The notes under the pieces were generated by a model. It was not told the DNA's origin. It was given only the letters and a program-made list of their open reading frames with translations, and did no database searches. Of a stretch of DNA of 64,000 nucleotides, positions 1-12,043 are shown piece after piece. Position numbers and translations under genes: made by a program. Each line of letters starts with the position of its first letter. Position 1 is the stretch's first letter. This DNA is from Scalesia atractyloides (lineage: Eukaryota > Streptophyta > Magnoliopsida > Asterales > Asteraceae), in NCBI GenBank assembly GCA_947069175.1, contig CAMTDV010000002.1, forward strand, positions 9,031,054-9,095,053, read 5' to 3'.

Positions 1-2045
1 TGATCTAAAGTTGCATTATGATCATGATATAATATAGCATAACGCTCTGAGGTTATATTACATGATCATATTCAAGATCCAAGTTTATGCACAAGTTCCA
101 TAATTATATCATTCTTGACTAAAATGCCCTTTTTGTATAAATCAAGGTTTTAAATAGTAATGAACTTGACAATGAGTTTCCTCCTGATGTAATATTATAA
201 GTAGGATTATTTGGGATGTTAAACCAAGTTATAAACTAAGTTTTCAAACAGGTTCTTAAACTATGTCGATAAATGACGGTTTTAGCCCTTGTGGCTTATA
301 AAATGGTTTTAATCAAATCTTTTCAAGATAAATCATTTACCTACTGATATATTATACTAAATAACATATTTAAACATTTTAATCTGACCTTAACATCAGT
401 TTTCATAAATATCACTTAAAAACGTCATTTTACGACATAAGCGATGTTTCGGAGCATAGTATGGTTTTTAAACTATATTAATGGACCAAGACTTGTTACC
501 TACTGATTTTAAAACTTATTTTAAAAATATTTACAGTAGGTACATGTTATAAATTCAAAATCCCAAATAAATTATAAACTATGTGTAAGATGACCAAAAT
601 GCCCCTTCGGTGCATACTTTGGTCATAAAAGATAATTTACACATATATTTGACATCCTACTGATATTATACCATAAATAAAGTATTTTTCTAGAATACTT
701 ATGACTATAATATTAAATTATTTCAAGTTCCTATATTACGGTATAAAATTACCAAAATGCCCTTATGAGGCATAATTTCGTTTTAAAACCTTAACGGGTA
801 TACAAGTTGATATCCTACTGATATCTAAACTTATTTAAAGTATAATGGCATATAGAACTTGTCCATGACTTATCTGGTTACCCGATATCGCTGATATGCG
901 CACAGTTACGTATACGTAACTATTTTACGGAATTTAACCGAAACGGGTTTAACCTTATCATTTAAATTTCAAAATCCAGAATGTATATAGTTTACCCATA
1001 TTATGTAAGTCAAGTACTTGTCGGGATTAAACTACATTCTATCCGATCATCGTTTAAATCGAGCGTTATACGTAATGATCATGTACACTATTCGGTTTAT
1101 AAGACCGTTAGTATTTAATTGGCTAGTTTATGCCATAATCCAGACTAGAGCCTTCCCGGTAAATGCTATATGCACTTGGTACTTTTGTATACCGCTGAGT
1201 TATTTAAAAATAAAAGAAGAAGTCTAGCTCAGGTAAATACTCTCGACTTATTTTCCCTATACGAGCTTGGGATATGGTAAATTATTACCGCTTGGTCCAA
1301 AATGGGGTCAACCGAATGCCCACTTGTGGCTAGTAAACCCGCATATTTTGTTTTAATCAGTTTTGTTTGATAACTTAAACATCGGGGGTTAAATTACCGT
1401 GTCCTAGATATCCTGGGCTCAATACATTAGTTATTGGCCACGACCTTAGCACGGGGTGTAGGCATACACCTTTTGATGCTCATATGCAATGTTCCCAAGA
1501 CGTTGGGGATGACTCCTTCGTGAGTCCTGAGTGGTGTGTATTTAATCATGTCTCGGTTTCTGTACTGGGCCCTGTATGTATTGACAAACATGTGAATCTG
1601 ATACAAGGTTGCAAGGTCAACTTTCCCAAGTTAATAAAAGATTTTGTGCCGTTTTGTACTTAAAACCATTTTAAAGTTTTCAAAATAAGTCAGTTGGGTG
1701 TATTTACCAGCGTAAGCTGACGTATCGTCCAAAGGCTAAACTGCAGGTACAATACGAAATAGGCCGAAAGCTACTCGGTAGTGATAGAGGATCTTGCAAA
1801 TCCTAAATATGCCTAAAGTCTGTTTTGTATTCTTTCTTGTACAATTTACGATCCGCCTGTGGATCTTCTATTACGAGCCTGTATATTATTTTGTATTTTT
1901 GAACATTCGGTTTGTAATAGTAATTTTACTCCAAGACTTCTGTTGTGTCGTGTTTAATTGACTATGATGATTAACTGATGTCACGATACTCCCCACCCGG
2001 GCCCACCGGTGTATGGATTTCGGGTTGGAAATCTGGGGTGTGACA
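1..2045 (+). repeat. 5' LTR of gypsy element A (left part outside window)
   Basis: This is the right-hand part of a long terminal repeat. Position 1 aligns with 14768 in the 3' LTR (13472-16806), and the two copies stay closely similar to their shared end GGGGTGTGACA. By that alignment about 1.3 kb of the LTR lies left of the window. A third copy of the family is the solo LTR at 5640-9432. A primer-binding site follows within a few bases, which fixes the LTR end and the + orientation. The only ORF here (about 1018-1227) has no recognisable domain and I treat it as chance. Confidence 0.93.
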
Positions 2046-2049
2046 GGGT

Positions 2050-2062
2050 TGGTATCAGAGCC
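2050..2062 (+). promoter_or_regulatory. Primer-binding site, tRNA-iMet type (element A)
   Basis: TGGTATCAGAGCC lies 4 nt after the LTR end. This is the usual plant gypsy primer site complementary to the 3' end of initiator tRNA-Met, where minus-strand DNA synthesis starts. The same motif follows the LTR of element B (35180) and, on the minus strand, that of element D (51611-51624). Confidence 0.9.
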
Positions 2063-2216
2063 AACGTTTGAGAGAATTAAACACTAGCCTTTTGTGTTTA
2101 GTCTCAAACTTACACGAGCACATTCCTTAGACTTCCGAGTCTAGGCTTTGACCTAGGATTACTCATTATATTATTAAGTTATTAGTATTGTTTTTGAATT
2201 AAATTTTAACAGGAAA

Positions 2217-3267
2217 ATGCTGCCACGTGTGAGAGGACAAAGTGGACGAGGAAAAGGTCCAATGAGGGGAGGACCATTGGGGTGTATTCCTCCTCAACCT
2301 CATAATTCATATGCATACCAAGAATCAGGAGATTCATCTCCATGGCAACCAGCGAGACGTTCTGTCTTTAATAGACACTCGCCCTAACATTCCCAAAATT
2401 CTTACCACTCACACCACTCCTACCATTCTCACCATTCCAATTCTCATCACCCTTACCATGAAGAATTTAACCCTAACCATTATTTTAACACACCTCCAGC
2501 CGAACAAAATCAGTTGGACCAGCCGAACCCTATGGACGAGGACTCCGACCCAGAGATGCCACCGTCGGGATCAAATATGCATCCTATTGAAATTTCGAGG
2601 ATTCAAACTCTTACGCTGGATCGCCCTACCAAGGTCCTAATGAGTGGGACCAATACTGGAACCAATTTACCTTCGCCCACACTCCTTCCCATCACTCTCA
2701 ACCACCTCCGGTTCAAGAAGATGTCCACATGGAACCGGTGGACCAACCTCAACCACCACCTGAACCACCAAGAAGAAAGCGTGGAGCACGTATGTCGGTA
2801 CGTGCCGGACAAAGGTCGGGATCGCTGCCACCTTTGCCCAACTCTTACCCCACAATTCAAGAGGACCCACAAATGGGTGCACCCTCTAATGTTCCACCTA
2901 TAGTGGAACCAACACCAACACCTGTTGTTCAACCACCACCATCGGATTATACTAACCCAATCCCCACATATCCAGACACGTCTGGATATGATCCTTTTAA
3001 TTCATCTGCACCGGTAGACTATCAAGCATGGTCGCAAGACCCTACATGCAGGCGGTTATGCACAACGCACTTTACTCGTCTCCTTTCCCACCTACTTATC
3101 CACCGACTGGATATCCAACTTATGGGTAGCAGTATCCGGTTATGCCACAACCACAACCACAACCTCCGCCATCACTTGAGGCCATTAATGAGGCCTTAGA
3201 AAGGATGAAAGAAATGCAGCAACAGGCGGAGAAAATGGAGAAGAAGACGAACACGTTCTTCAAGTAA
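2217..3267 (+). pseudogene. Proline-rich leader ORF of element A, frameshifted
   Basis: An ATG at 2217 opens a basic Gly/Arg-rich N-terminus (MLPRVRGQSGRGKGPMRGGP) that stops at 2385-2387. Related reading continues in other frames through an acidic patch, a Pro/Gln-rich stretch (about 2729-3050) and a Lys/Glu-rich, probably coiled-coil end (about 3180-3264), stopping at TAA 3265-3267. At least two frameshifts break it. It lies between the primer site and the gag proper at 4971, so it is an extra 5' ORF of this family. I see no known enzyme motif. The low-complexity, charged composition suggests a gag-like or nucleic-acid-binding accessory protein, which is inference. Confidence 0.55.
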
Positions 3268-3840
3268 CTCTCCAAATTGGTCAAGGGAAAGAAGGACGAG
3301 TGAAGTTTTTCTAATTATATATAGTCCCTGCGAGGACATTGTTATTTCTTTTAGTCCCTGTGTGGACATGTTTATTTCCTTTAAGTCCTTGCATGGACAA
3401 TTTATTTCATTTTTCCAGTATTGTAATTTCTAATTTGAAATTTAATGAAGTATTTTGGAATTATATATATATATATGTATTCATCCTCTTGAAAATGAGC
3501 GTCTCGATTTTACTCGAAATTTATGCTCTGCTATATAATTCTAAAAGATCTTAATAGTTTTGATTTGCCAAGTGGCACAGACCACATATTTGGCCAAATA
3601 TATATATGATAGTTAAGAACGGAAGGGTCTTCTATCAAGATAGTTAAGGGAAGTTATCCTTCTATCCATGGGTAAGGGACTAGGTCCAAACTTCCACGGT
3701 CGTTAAGGTCGAAGGTGACCGGGACCATTAATCAACCATTAAGGTCCTCTTATGTTAACATTCAAGTAATGTGCATACTCATAGTTGTGTGACTTGAGGA
3801 ATCACACTAACCTTCAAGGTAATGGACTATGTCCTAACCT
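3268..3840 (+). other. Non-coding spacer with three short hairpin repeats
   Basis: No ORF of substance. Three units spaced about 30 bp (3322, 3352, 3382) each carry GTCC-6 nt-GGAC, a small inverted repeat with a changing loop. The rest to 3840 is unremarkable and leads into the larger array at 3841. Confidence 0.6.
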
Positions 3841-4720
3841 TATAAATAGCCATTGTGATCTATTTGATCCCGGCTAAATAGCCCTTGTGATCTATTTGAT
3901 CCCGGCTAAATATCACCAGTGCGGTGAAGAATAAAACATCCATTAGAGATGTATTTTATATAGCCCATGTGATCTGTTTGATCCCGGCTAAATGGCCCTT
4001 GTGATCTGTTTGATCCCGACTAAAATAGCCCTTATGATCTGTTTAATCCCGGCTAAATATCACCAGTGCGGTGATGAATAAAATATCCATTAGAGATGTA
4101 TTTTATATAGCCCTTGTGCTCTGTTTGATCCCGGCTAAATAGCCCTTGTGATCTATTTGATCCCGGCTAAATAGCCCTTGTGATCTATTTGATCCCGGCT
4201 AAAATAACCCTTGTGATCTGTTTGATCCCGGCTAATATCACCAGTGCGGTGATAAAACATCCATTAGTGATTATTACCCTTTCGGGTTATCATCTATTCT
4301 ATAAAGCCCATGTGATCTACTTGATCCCGGCTAATATCATCAGTGCAATGATAAATAAAACATCCATTAAGGATGTATTACCCTTTTCGGGTGATGAATT
4401 ATTTTATATAGCCCTTGTGATCTATTTGATCACGGCTAAATATCACCAGTGCGGTGATGAATAAAACATCAATTAGTGATGTATTGCCCTTATGGCTATG
4501 ATTTATTTTATATAGCCTATGTGATCTATCTGATCCCGACTAATATCGCCAGTGCGGTGATAAATAAGACATCCATTAGTGATGTAGTGCCTATGTGCCA
4601 TATTTTATGTCCGTTAGTGACAGGCCTATGTTCCATACTTTATGTCCATTAGTGACAGGCCTTTGTGCCATATTTGATGTCCTTTGTGACAAGCCTATGT
4701 GCTATATAATTTTCGAATAT
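3841..4720 (+). repeat. Tandem array of small hairpins in element A leader
   Basis: An irregular tandem array built from four short inverted-repeat words in fixed order: TAGCC...GATC-5 nt-GATC...GGCTA (about ten copies); ATCACC-AGTGC-GGTGAT (six copies, variants at 4336 and 4546); ACATC-CATTAG-GATGT (six copies); and ACCC-TTTC-GGGT (variants near 4268, 4380 and 4483). It continues less regularly to about 4720. It is not coding: the ORFs inside are chance readings of the repeats. It lies between the leader ORF and gag, where retroelements usually hold packaging or translation signals. Confidence 0.75.
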
Positions 4721-4970
4721 AAAAATGACAGTGGTGACAATGCGATATCCTGTCTAGTAATAAATGGACTATGTCCAGATTGTAATTTGCCTATGATGGT
4801 CCTATTAAGACCTAGGCCAAAATATAGTTATATTAAGCCTAAGAGTTGTGATGTTATTTACACTAGTATAGGCAGTGGATTTCTTATATCCAATGTTTAA
4901 AAGCCGATATGGTTATTATACCATAGCTAAGAGAAATTTTATTTGGTATATAGAACCAAAGCTTTGAAGA

Positions 4971-5639
4971 ATGGCTAATTCTAATGAGGCACAAAGTAGC
5001 CATCGGAACATCAAGGACGCCGAAAATATAGCCATAGATAATAATGACTTCCAAGCACGCATTGATGAGGCTGTAGAAAGGCCATGGGTAAGGCCATAGA
5101 TAAGTTAAGAGAGTCGAGTGCTACTCGCTCTACGCCATTATCAATTCCACCATCCTCAGCTCATAAAGAGAGCTCTGTTCACTCATCAAATGCAAAGAGT
5201 GAACCCAAGCAGATAGACTATGCTGATAGCTCCCGTTCTTCCAAGGACGGATGCACCTACAAGTACTTTGTCTCTTGTAAACCCCAAGACTTTAATGGGG
5301 AAAAAGGATCCGTAGAAGCCCTAAAGTGGCTAGATGAGATGGAGACCATTGTAGACATCAGCAGCTGTGCAGAAAAGGATGTGGTCAAGTACGTATCACA
5401 GTCCTTTAAGGGCGATGCCCTAACATGGTGGAAGGCCATGATTCAATCAACAGGTAAAGTATACCTGTATAATCTGGGATGGTCCAAGTTTGTGGACCTT
5501 ATTAAGGAAACCTACTGCCCACCACATGAGGTGGAGAAAATAGAGACAAATTTCTTGTCTCTATCAATGAAAAACCTAGACTGTCGGAAGTATGTTTCTG
5601 ATTTCAATTCCCTATCTAGGTTAGTTTCCTATTTAATTA
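4971..5639 (+). pseudogene. gag: gag of element A, N-terminal and capsid part
   Basis: An ATG at 4971 starts a polar N-terminus. A single-nucleotide frameshift near 5083 moves reading to the frame that runs to 5639. The later part is the retrotransposon gag (capsid) domain: about residues 60-185 contain the typical LKWLDEME region, an ALTWWKA core (about 5419-5440) and the WSKFVDLIKETYCP segment. The frame is cut at 5640 by the solo LTR and resumes in phase at 9438, once one copy of the AATTA duplication is discounted. Gag forms the virus-like particle that packages element RNA in the cytoplasm. Confidence 0.85.
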
Positions 5640-8600
5640 TGTAACACCCTATAAATTGTGTCCAATAGTATAGTGACACGTGTTGTATTTTAAATAAAGT
5701 CTATTATAGACCAGTAAGGACTAAAGGTGTCAACATGCTCAAACCGACCCTCTGAGTGACGGTCCGATGTCAACATGCTTAAATAACAGCCTCTGAGTGA
5801 CTGATATGTCAACATGCTTAAAATTTGGCCTCGAGTGACTGATATGTCAATACGCCCAGCCTCTAAGTGACATCGGAATCAACATGCTTATCATAAGCCT
5901 CTGAGTGATCGTTTGTGAAGTCCTAAACTCTCGTACGTGCCATTTGTCGGACAAGAGGGTTCAATTTTGTAAATATGTGAAAGTTGGATAATGGAGGGAT
6001 TAAAAGTGTCAACATGTTAACTTATACCTCTGAGTGACCTTTTAACGAACCGAGAGCTCAACAATGTCAGGGCATAATCCCGGGTATGCCAAGTATTGGC
6101 TACGGAGGGCTAAAAGTGCCAAAAAGGTGTTTAAATAGGTTTTTATAAGCTTTAATAAGTTAAGGAGTTAAAAGTGTCAAATTTTGAAACTGGCCGTGGA
6201 GCGGTCGCGGGCCGCGAGAGACCAGGCCTGGGTCACTCGTGTGGCGCGAGAAAGGCTATGTAGCAGAATGTTTTGTTTGGAGACCAAACAAAACTCCAAA
6301 ACCATTAATTCGAAACCATGGCTTCTCTAAACTGTTATGCCACGTTTTGGGACACTTGTAAGCTTCTACTTACACCCCTAAACACCTGGCTTCACCTCCT
6401 TTGAGTACTCCAACTATAAATAGGTGTTCAAGTGCTTCATTCCAACTTGCACCTTTCTAAATCATAACTATTCTCCCTCCTCTGGAAGTTCCTAGCTGAA
6501 AGGAGCATCCAACTTAGTTCTCTTGCATTGTAGGAACCTCTTGTAAGTGTTCCTTGCTCTTGCATTTTCGTTTATAGGCTTTTATAGCCAAAAGTAAAGC
6601 ATTTTCGTAAGACCATTATGGTCCAGCCATTGTTCGAAATGATCATGGCTAAGTGATCGATCAAGACCATTATGGTCAAAGTTATGGAAATAAAAAGTCA
6701 AACAGGCTAAGTGACTTTCGGTTAAGACCATTATGGTCCAGCCATTGTTCGAAATGAACATGGCTAAGTGATCGTAATAAGGTAGGTGTTAGTCCCTATA
6801 AAGGGCACCTCCTGAAGATCAAGTATGCTAGACCAATTGACGGGTCAAAGTTATGGAAATAAAAAGTTAAACAGGCCATTTTCGGAAAATTCATAAATTG
6901 ATCTTATATATGTTATGAAACCTGTTTTGACACTTAAACAAGTTGGTAATAATTTTTAGAACATGTAAGAACATGTTTGGCTCGTCAATTTCAGTTCTAG
7001 GGTCGGCTCACAACCGAAAGTCGCGAACTGTGACTTTTGCTTTGACTTTCGATTCTGACCCGATTTAGATTAGTTAACTACTGATCTAAAGTTGCATTAT
7101 GATCATGATATAATATAGCATAACGCTCTGAGGTTATATTACATGATCATATTCAAGATCCAAGTTTATGCACAAGTTCTATAATTATATCATTCTTGAC
7201 TAAAATGCCCTTTTTGTATAAATCAAGGTTTTAAATAGTAATGAACTTGACAATGAGTTTCCTCCTGATGTAAGATTATAAGTAGGATTATTTGTAATGT
7301 TAAACCAAGTTATAAACTAAGTTTTCAAACAGGTTCTTAAACTATGTCGATAAATGACGGTTTTAGCCCTTGTGGCTTATAAAATGGTTTTAATCAAATC
7401 TTTTCGAAGTAAATCATTTACCTAATGATATATTATACTAAATAACATATTTTAAACATTTTAATCTGACCTTAACATCAGTTTTCGTAAATATCACTTA
7501 AAAACGTCATTTTACGACATAAGTGCCGTTTCGGCGCATAGTATGGTTTTCTACTGATGTAATATTATAAGTAGGATTATTTGGGATGTTAAACCAAGTT
7601 ATAAACTAAGTTTTCAAACAGGTTCTTAAACTATCTCGTTAAATGACGGTTTTAGCCCTTGTGGCTTATAAAATGGTTTTAATCAAATCTTTTCGAAGTA
7701 AATCATTTACCTACTGATATATTATACTAAATAACATATTTTAAACATTTTAATCTGACCTTAACATTAGTTTTCATAAATATCACTTAAAACGTCATTT
7801 GACGACACAAGTGCCGTTTCGGCGCATAGTATGGTTTTAAACCATATTAATGGACCAAGACTTGCTACCTACTGATTTTAAAGCTTATTTTAAACATATT
7901 TACAGTAGGTACATGTTATAAATTCAAAATCCCAAATAAATTATAAACTATGTGTAAGATGACCAAAATGCCCCTTCGGTGCATAGTTTGGTCATAAAAG
8001 ATAATTTACGCATCTAAATTGACATCCTACTGATATTATATTATAAATAAAGTATTTTTATAGAATACTTATGACTATAACATTAAATTATATTCAAGTT
8101 CCTTTATTACGGTACAAAATTACCAAAATGCCCTTATGAGGCATAATTTTGTTTTAAAACCTTAACGGGCATACAAGTTGCTATCCTACTGATATCTTAA
8201 CTTATTTAAAGTATAATGGCATATAGAACTTGTCCATGACTTATCCGGTTACCCGATATCGCTGCTATGAGCACAGTTACGTATATGTAACTATTTACGG
8301 AATTTAACCGAAACGGGTTTAACCTTGTCATTTAAGTTTTAAAATCCAGAAAGTTAATAGTTTACCCATATTATACAAGTCAAGGTACTTGTTAGGATTA
8401 AACTACATTCTATCCAATCATCGTTTAATCTAGCATCATACGTTTTGATCAAGTACGCTAGTCGGTCTAAGTCAATGACTTAAATAAGACCGTTAGTATT
8501 TAATTGGTTAGTTTATGCCATAATCTAGACTAGAGACTTGCCGGTAAATGCCATCTGCACTTAATCCTTTTGTGTATGGCGGAGTTATTAAAAATTAAAA

Positions 8601-9432
8601 GAAGACTAGCGCAGGTAAATACTCTCGACTTATTTCCCCTATACAGGCTTGGGTGACGGTAAATTATTACCGCTTGGTCAGAAATGGGATTAATCGAACG
8701 CCAGTTCGGGATAGAAATCCGCATATTCTGTTTTAATCAGTTTTGTTTGATAATTTAAACATCAGGGGTTAACTACCGTGTCCTGGATATCCTCGGCTCA
8801 ATACAATCGAAATGGCCACGACCTTAGCACGGGTGTAGGCATACACCCAATAGACGCTCAATTATGCATTCCCACAAGGTTGGGAGGAATTGACTCCTTC
8901 GTGAGTCCAAAGTGGTGTGTATGTTAATTGTGTCTCGGTTTTCATGCCGAGTCCCGTATGTATGACAAACATGTAAATCTGTTAACGAGGTTGGACGGTC
9001 AATTAACCCAAGTTATAAAAAGATTTTGTGCTGATACGCACCTAAAACATTTTTGAAATGTTTTCAAAATGAGTCAGTTGGGTGTATTTACCAGCGAAAG
9101 CTAACGTATTTTCAAAAGACTAATCTGCGGGTACAATACGAAAATAGGCAGGAAGTGCTCGGTAATGATAGAGGATCTTGCAAATCCTAAATATGCCCAA
9201 AGTCTGTTTTATATTCTTTCTTGTACAATTTATGATCCGCCTGTGGATCTTCTATTATAAGCTTGTATATTATTTTGTATTTTCAAACATTCGGTTTGTA
9301 ATAGTAATTTTACTCCAAGACTTCCGATGTGCCGTGTTTAATTGTCTATGATGTTATCAACTGTTGTCACGATACTCCCCACCCGGGCCCACCGGTGTTT
9401 GGATTTCGGGGTTGGAAATCCGGGGTGTGACA
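5640..9432 (+). mobile_element. Solo LTR of family A inserted in gag of element A
   Basis: It starts TGTAACACCC, ends GGGGTGTGACA and is flanked by a perfect 5-bp target duplication AATTA (5635-5639 and 9433-9437). It is full length against the 3' LTR at 13472-16806 (3335 bp) but longer, 3793 bp. Part of the excess is a tandem duplication of about 290 bp (7261-7550 and 7551-7838); another part is a repeated 'gaccattatggtc' segment near 6610-6740. No internal region remains, so the element was lost by LTR-LTR recombination. It differs from the host LTRs (for example around 8420-8500), so it came from another copy of the family. Confidence 0.95.
5728..5915 (+). repeat. Stem-loop repeats near the LTR 5' end (solo copy)
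   Basis: Four to five units of the form GTCAACATGC...CCTCTGAGTGAC, where GTCA and TGAC can pair. The matching block in the 3' LTR is at 13563-13720. The position is U3, upstream of the likely transcription start, so a role as a repeated regulatory module is possible but not shown. Confidence 0.6.
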
Positions 9433-9859
9433 AATTACCCCTAAATCCAAACGCATTGCGCATTTTATTAAGGGGTTTATAGCGCCTGAAATAAAGGTCA
9501 TGGTAAAGGCTGCACAGCCTACTACCTATAGGTATGCTGTAGACCTATCTCTTTCTCTCACCCTTGATCTAGTGAGACAAAAGTCAGTTAAGTCTGAAAC
9601 TGACGGAAAAAGGAAGAGGGAAGATGACAACTCCCATAAGTTTAATAAGAAAAATAATGGGAGATTTGGGTTCAAAGGGAAGCAAGGCAAGTCGGCTATA
9701 ATGCCATATTGCAAGACTTGCAACCGAAGACACTGGGGACAGTGTAATTCTGATTCACAAGTTAGACCTTGTGGTATTTGTAAAAGGAGAGGGCATAAGA
9801 CCCTAGATTGTAAAGATCTTAGTAGTCCAACTAAGCCAACCATAAATTCTTCTAATTGA
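9433..9859 (+). pseudogene. gag: gag of element A, C-terminal part with zinc knuckle
   Basis: This continues the gag frame after the solo LTR. The first residues complete the capsid domain, followed by a basic Lys/Arg/Asn-rich nucleocapsid and a CCHC zinc knuckle (C-x2-C-x4-H-x4-C, CGICKRRGHKTLDC, about 9770-9811). A degenerate Cys/His cluster precedes it (CKTCNRRHWGQC, about 9712-9747). The frame ends in TGA at 9857-9859. Zinc knuckles bind element RNA during packaging. A second knuckle lies downstream at 9991-10032 in another frame. Confidence 0.85.
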
Positions 9860-9990
9860 TAATAGTAATTCGAATCCCCCCCAAAAATGGATCTAATTGC
9901 ACTTCACGCTCCAAATTTTTTATGATTCAATTAATCTTTCGTGGGCGAAACAGAGGATATCTCGATTGGGAGAGAAAATAGGATGCTATA

Positions 9991-10815
9991 TGCTATATCT
10001 GCAACGGAAAAGGGCACATTGCAACTAACTGCCCTAAGAGTTCATAGAATAATAATCCGAAGCCTGGAGAGGCCAAGAAGGGGGATGCACGCGCCTTTCG
10101 GCTGACTGCTAAGGAAGCTGTTAATGACAATAACGTCATAACAGGTACTTTCCCCATTAATGATATTTATGCTAGAGTTCTTTTCGATTCGGGTGCGGAT
10201 AAATCATTTGTTGATCATAAGTTTAGTAAACTATTAAATTTACCCATAAGAACTCTAGATAAAATTTATGAGATAGAACTCACCGATGGAACCTTAGAAA
10301 CTGCTTCTTCTTTACTTGATGGATGCTCTATATCCATTAATAATCATTCCATCCCTATCTCTCTTTTACCAATGAAATTGGCGGGGTTCGATGTTGTCTT
10401 AGGCATGGATTGGTTATCTCATAACCAAGCCCGCATTGCCTGTGATAAAAAACTCCTCGAGATTAAGACCTCATCTGGTGAAATGATCACCATCCCTGGA
10501 GACTCACACTATGGACTACCAGACAAAGTGTCGTTATTTAAAGCATCCAAATGTTTGAGAAGAGGTTGTGTCATCTATATGGCACAAGTTACCATAAATG
10601 AACCAAAGCCGAACCTTGAAGATCAACCAGTTATCTCAGAGTATCCCGATATTTTCCCTGAAGAACTACCAGACCCACCTCCAGGTAGGCAAGTGGAGTT
10701 CAGAATAGATATCATGCCAGGATCAGCACCCGTAGCTAGAGCTCCATATTGGCTAGCTCCAACCGAAATGAATGCGCTAAGGGCACCTCTTGGAGAAAGG
10801 CTTTATCCAGCCTAG
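9991..10815 (+). pseudogene. pol: Zinc knuckle and aspartic protease of element A
   Basis: A second CCHC knuckle (CYICNGKGHIATNC, 9991-10032) is followed by a TAG at 10045-10047. One open frame then runs to 10815. It holds a retropepsin domain: the active-site motif reads LFDSGADKSFV (about 10179-10211), a good match to the D-S/T-G-A signature, and the second half has GFDVVLGMDWL (about 10378-10410), the conserved flap/C-terminal strand. Protease would cut the Gag-Pol polyprotein. The end of this frame overlaps the RT frame (10790), so a frameshift separates them. Confidence 0.85.
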
Positions 10816-12040
10816 TTCCTCACCTTGGGGAGCTCCTATTCTGTTTGTAAAGAAGAAAGACGGTTCGATGCGAATGTGCACCGACTACCAGGAGCTGAAC
10901 AAGCTAACCATTAAGAATAGGTATCCTCTCCCCAAGATCGATGATTTATTCGACCAACTTCAAGGAGCTAGTTACTTTTCTAAAATAGATTTAAGATCAG
11001 GATATCATCAACTGAAGGTTAGAAGTGAAGATGTTCCTAAGACAGCCTTCAGGACCCACTATGGTCATTTTGAATTCTTAATGATGCCTTTTGGGCTCAC
11101 AAATGCACCGGCAACATTCATGGATCTCATGAATAGAGTCTGCAAACCATATTTAGATAAGTTTGTCATTGTCTTCATAGAAGACATACTTATCTATTCT
11201 CGTAATCAAGCTGATCACGAGAAACATCTTCGGTGCATCCTAGAATTATTAAGACATGAGAAACTTTATGCAAAGTTCTCTAAATGCGAATTTTGGCTTA
11301 GAGAAGTCCAATTTCTTGGACATATGGTAAGTGAGCGTGGTATCCAAGTAGATCCTGCCAAAATTGAGGCCATCATAAATTGGGCAGTGCCCAAGACCCC
11401 AATGGAGGTTCGTAGTTTCTTAGGATTGGCTGATTACTATAGGAGGTTCATTGAGAACTTTTGAAGGATAGCCACTCCTTTAACTTCCTTGACCCGTAAG
11501 AATATTAAGTATAATTGGGGTCCAAAGCAACAAGAATCTTTTGAGATTCCTAAACACAAGTTGAGCAACACTCCTGTGTTACCTCTACCTGAGGGTATTG
11601 AGAATTTTGTTGTTTATTTTGATGCATCACACACCGGTATGGGTTGTGTGCTAATGCAAAATGACAAGGTAATTGCCTATGCATCACGACAATTAAAGGT
11701 GCATGAAAAGAATTACACCACCCATGAATTGGTGCTGGGTGCCATTGTATTTGCACTAAAACTGTGTAGACATTATGTGTATGGCACAAAGTGTGTTATA
11801 TACGCAGACCATAAAAGTCTCTAGCATCTGTTCAATCATAAAGAATTGAACATGCGACAACGCCGTTGGATGGAAACGCTTAACGATTATGATTGTGAGA
11901 TTCGCTACCATCTAGGCAAGGCAAATGTAGTTGCCGATGCCTTAAGTCGTAAGGAAAGGGTTAAACCTATAAGGATTAACGCTAAGAGCATTGAGCTCAG
12001 AAATAGATTGAGTGAGAGGCTATTAGATGCGCAAAAATAA
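10790..12040 (+). pseudogene. pol: Reverse transcriptase and RNase H of element A
   Basis: The RT domain is open from 10790 to 11464 with the conserved blocks RMCTDYQELN, PKIDDLFDQL, SKIDLRSGYHQL and MPFGLTNAPATF. The catalytic F-x-D-D box reads FIEDIL (11174-11191), so the first of the two metal-binding aspartates is Glu. A TGA at 11462-11464 ends the frame. RNase H follows at 11489-11824 with YFDAS, the ELVLGAIVFAL helix and YADHKSL. A TAG at 11822 interrupts it, and the same frame resumes at 11846 to 12040 with NVVADALSR. Together these would copy RNA into DNA. The element cannot make active RT as it stands. Confidence 0.92.
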
Positions 12041-12043
12041 GCC

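Noticed and set aside
1018..1227. Small membrane protein
   Set aside because: A 69-codon frame with a TTG start inside an LTR; no conservation of the frame in the other two LTR copies.
3841..4600. CRISPR-like array
   Set aside because: Regular short repeats, but they are hairpin words of a retroelement leader in plant DNA, without constant spacers or cas genes.
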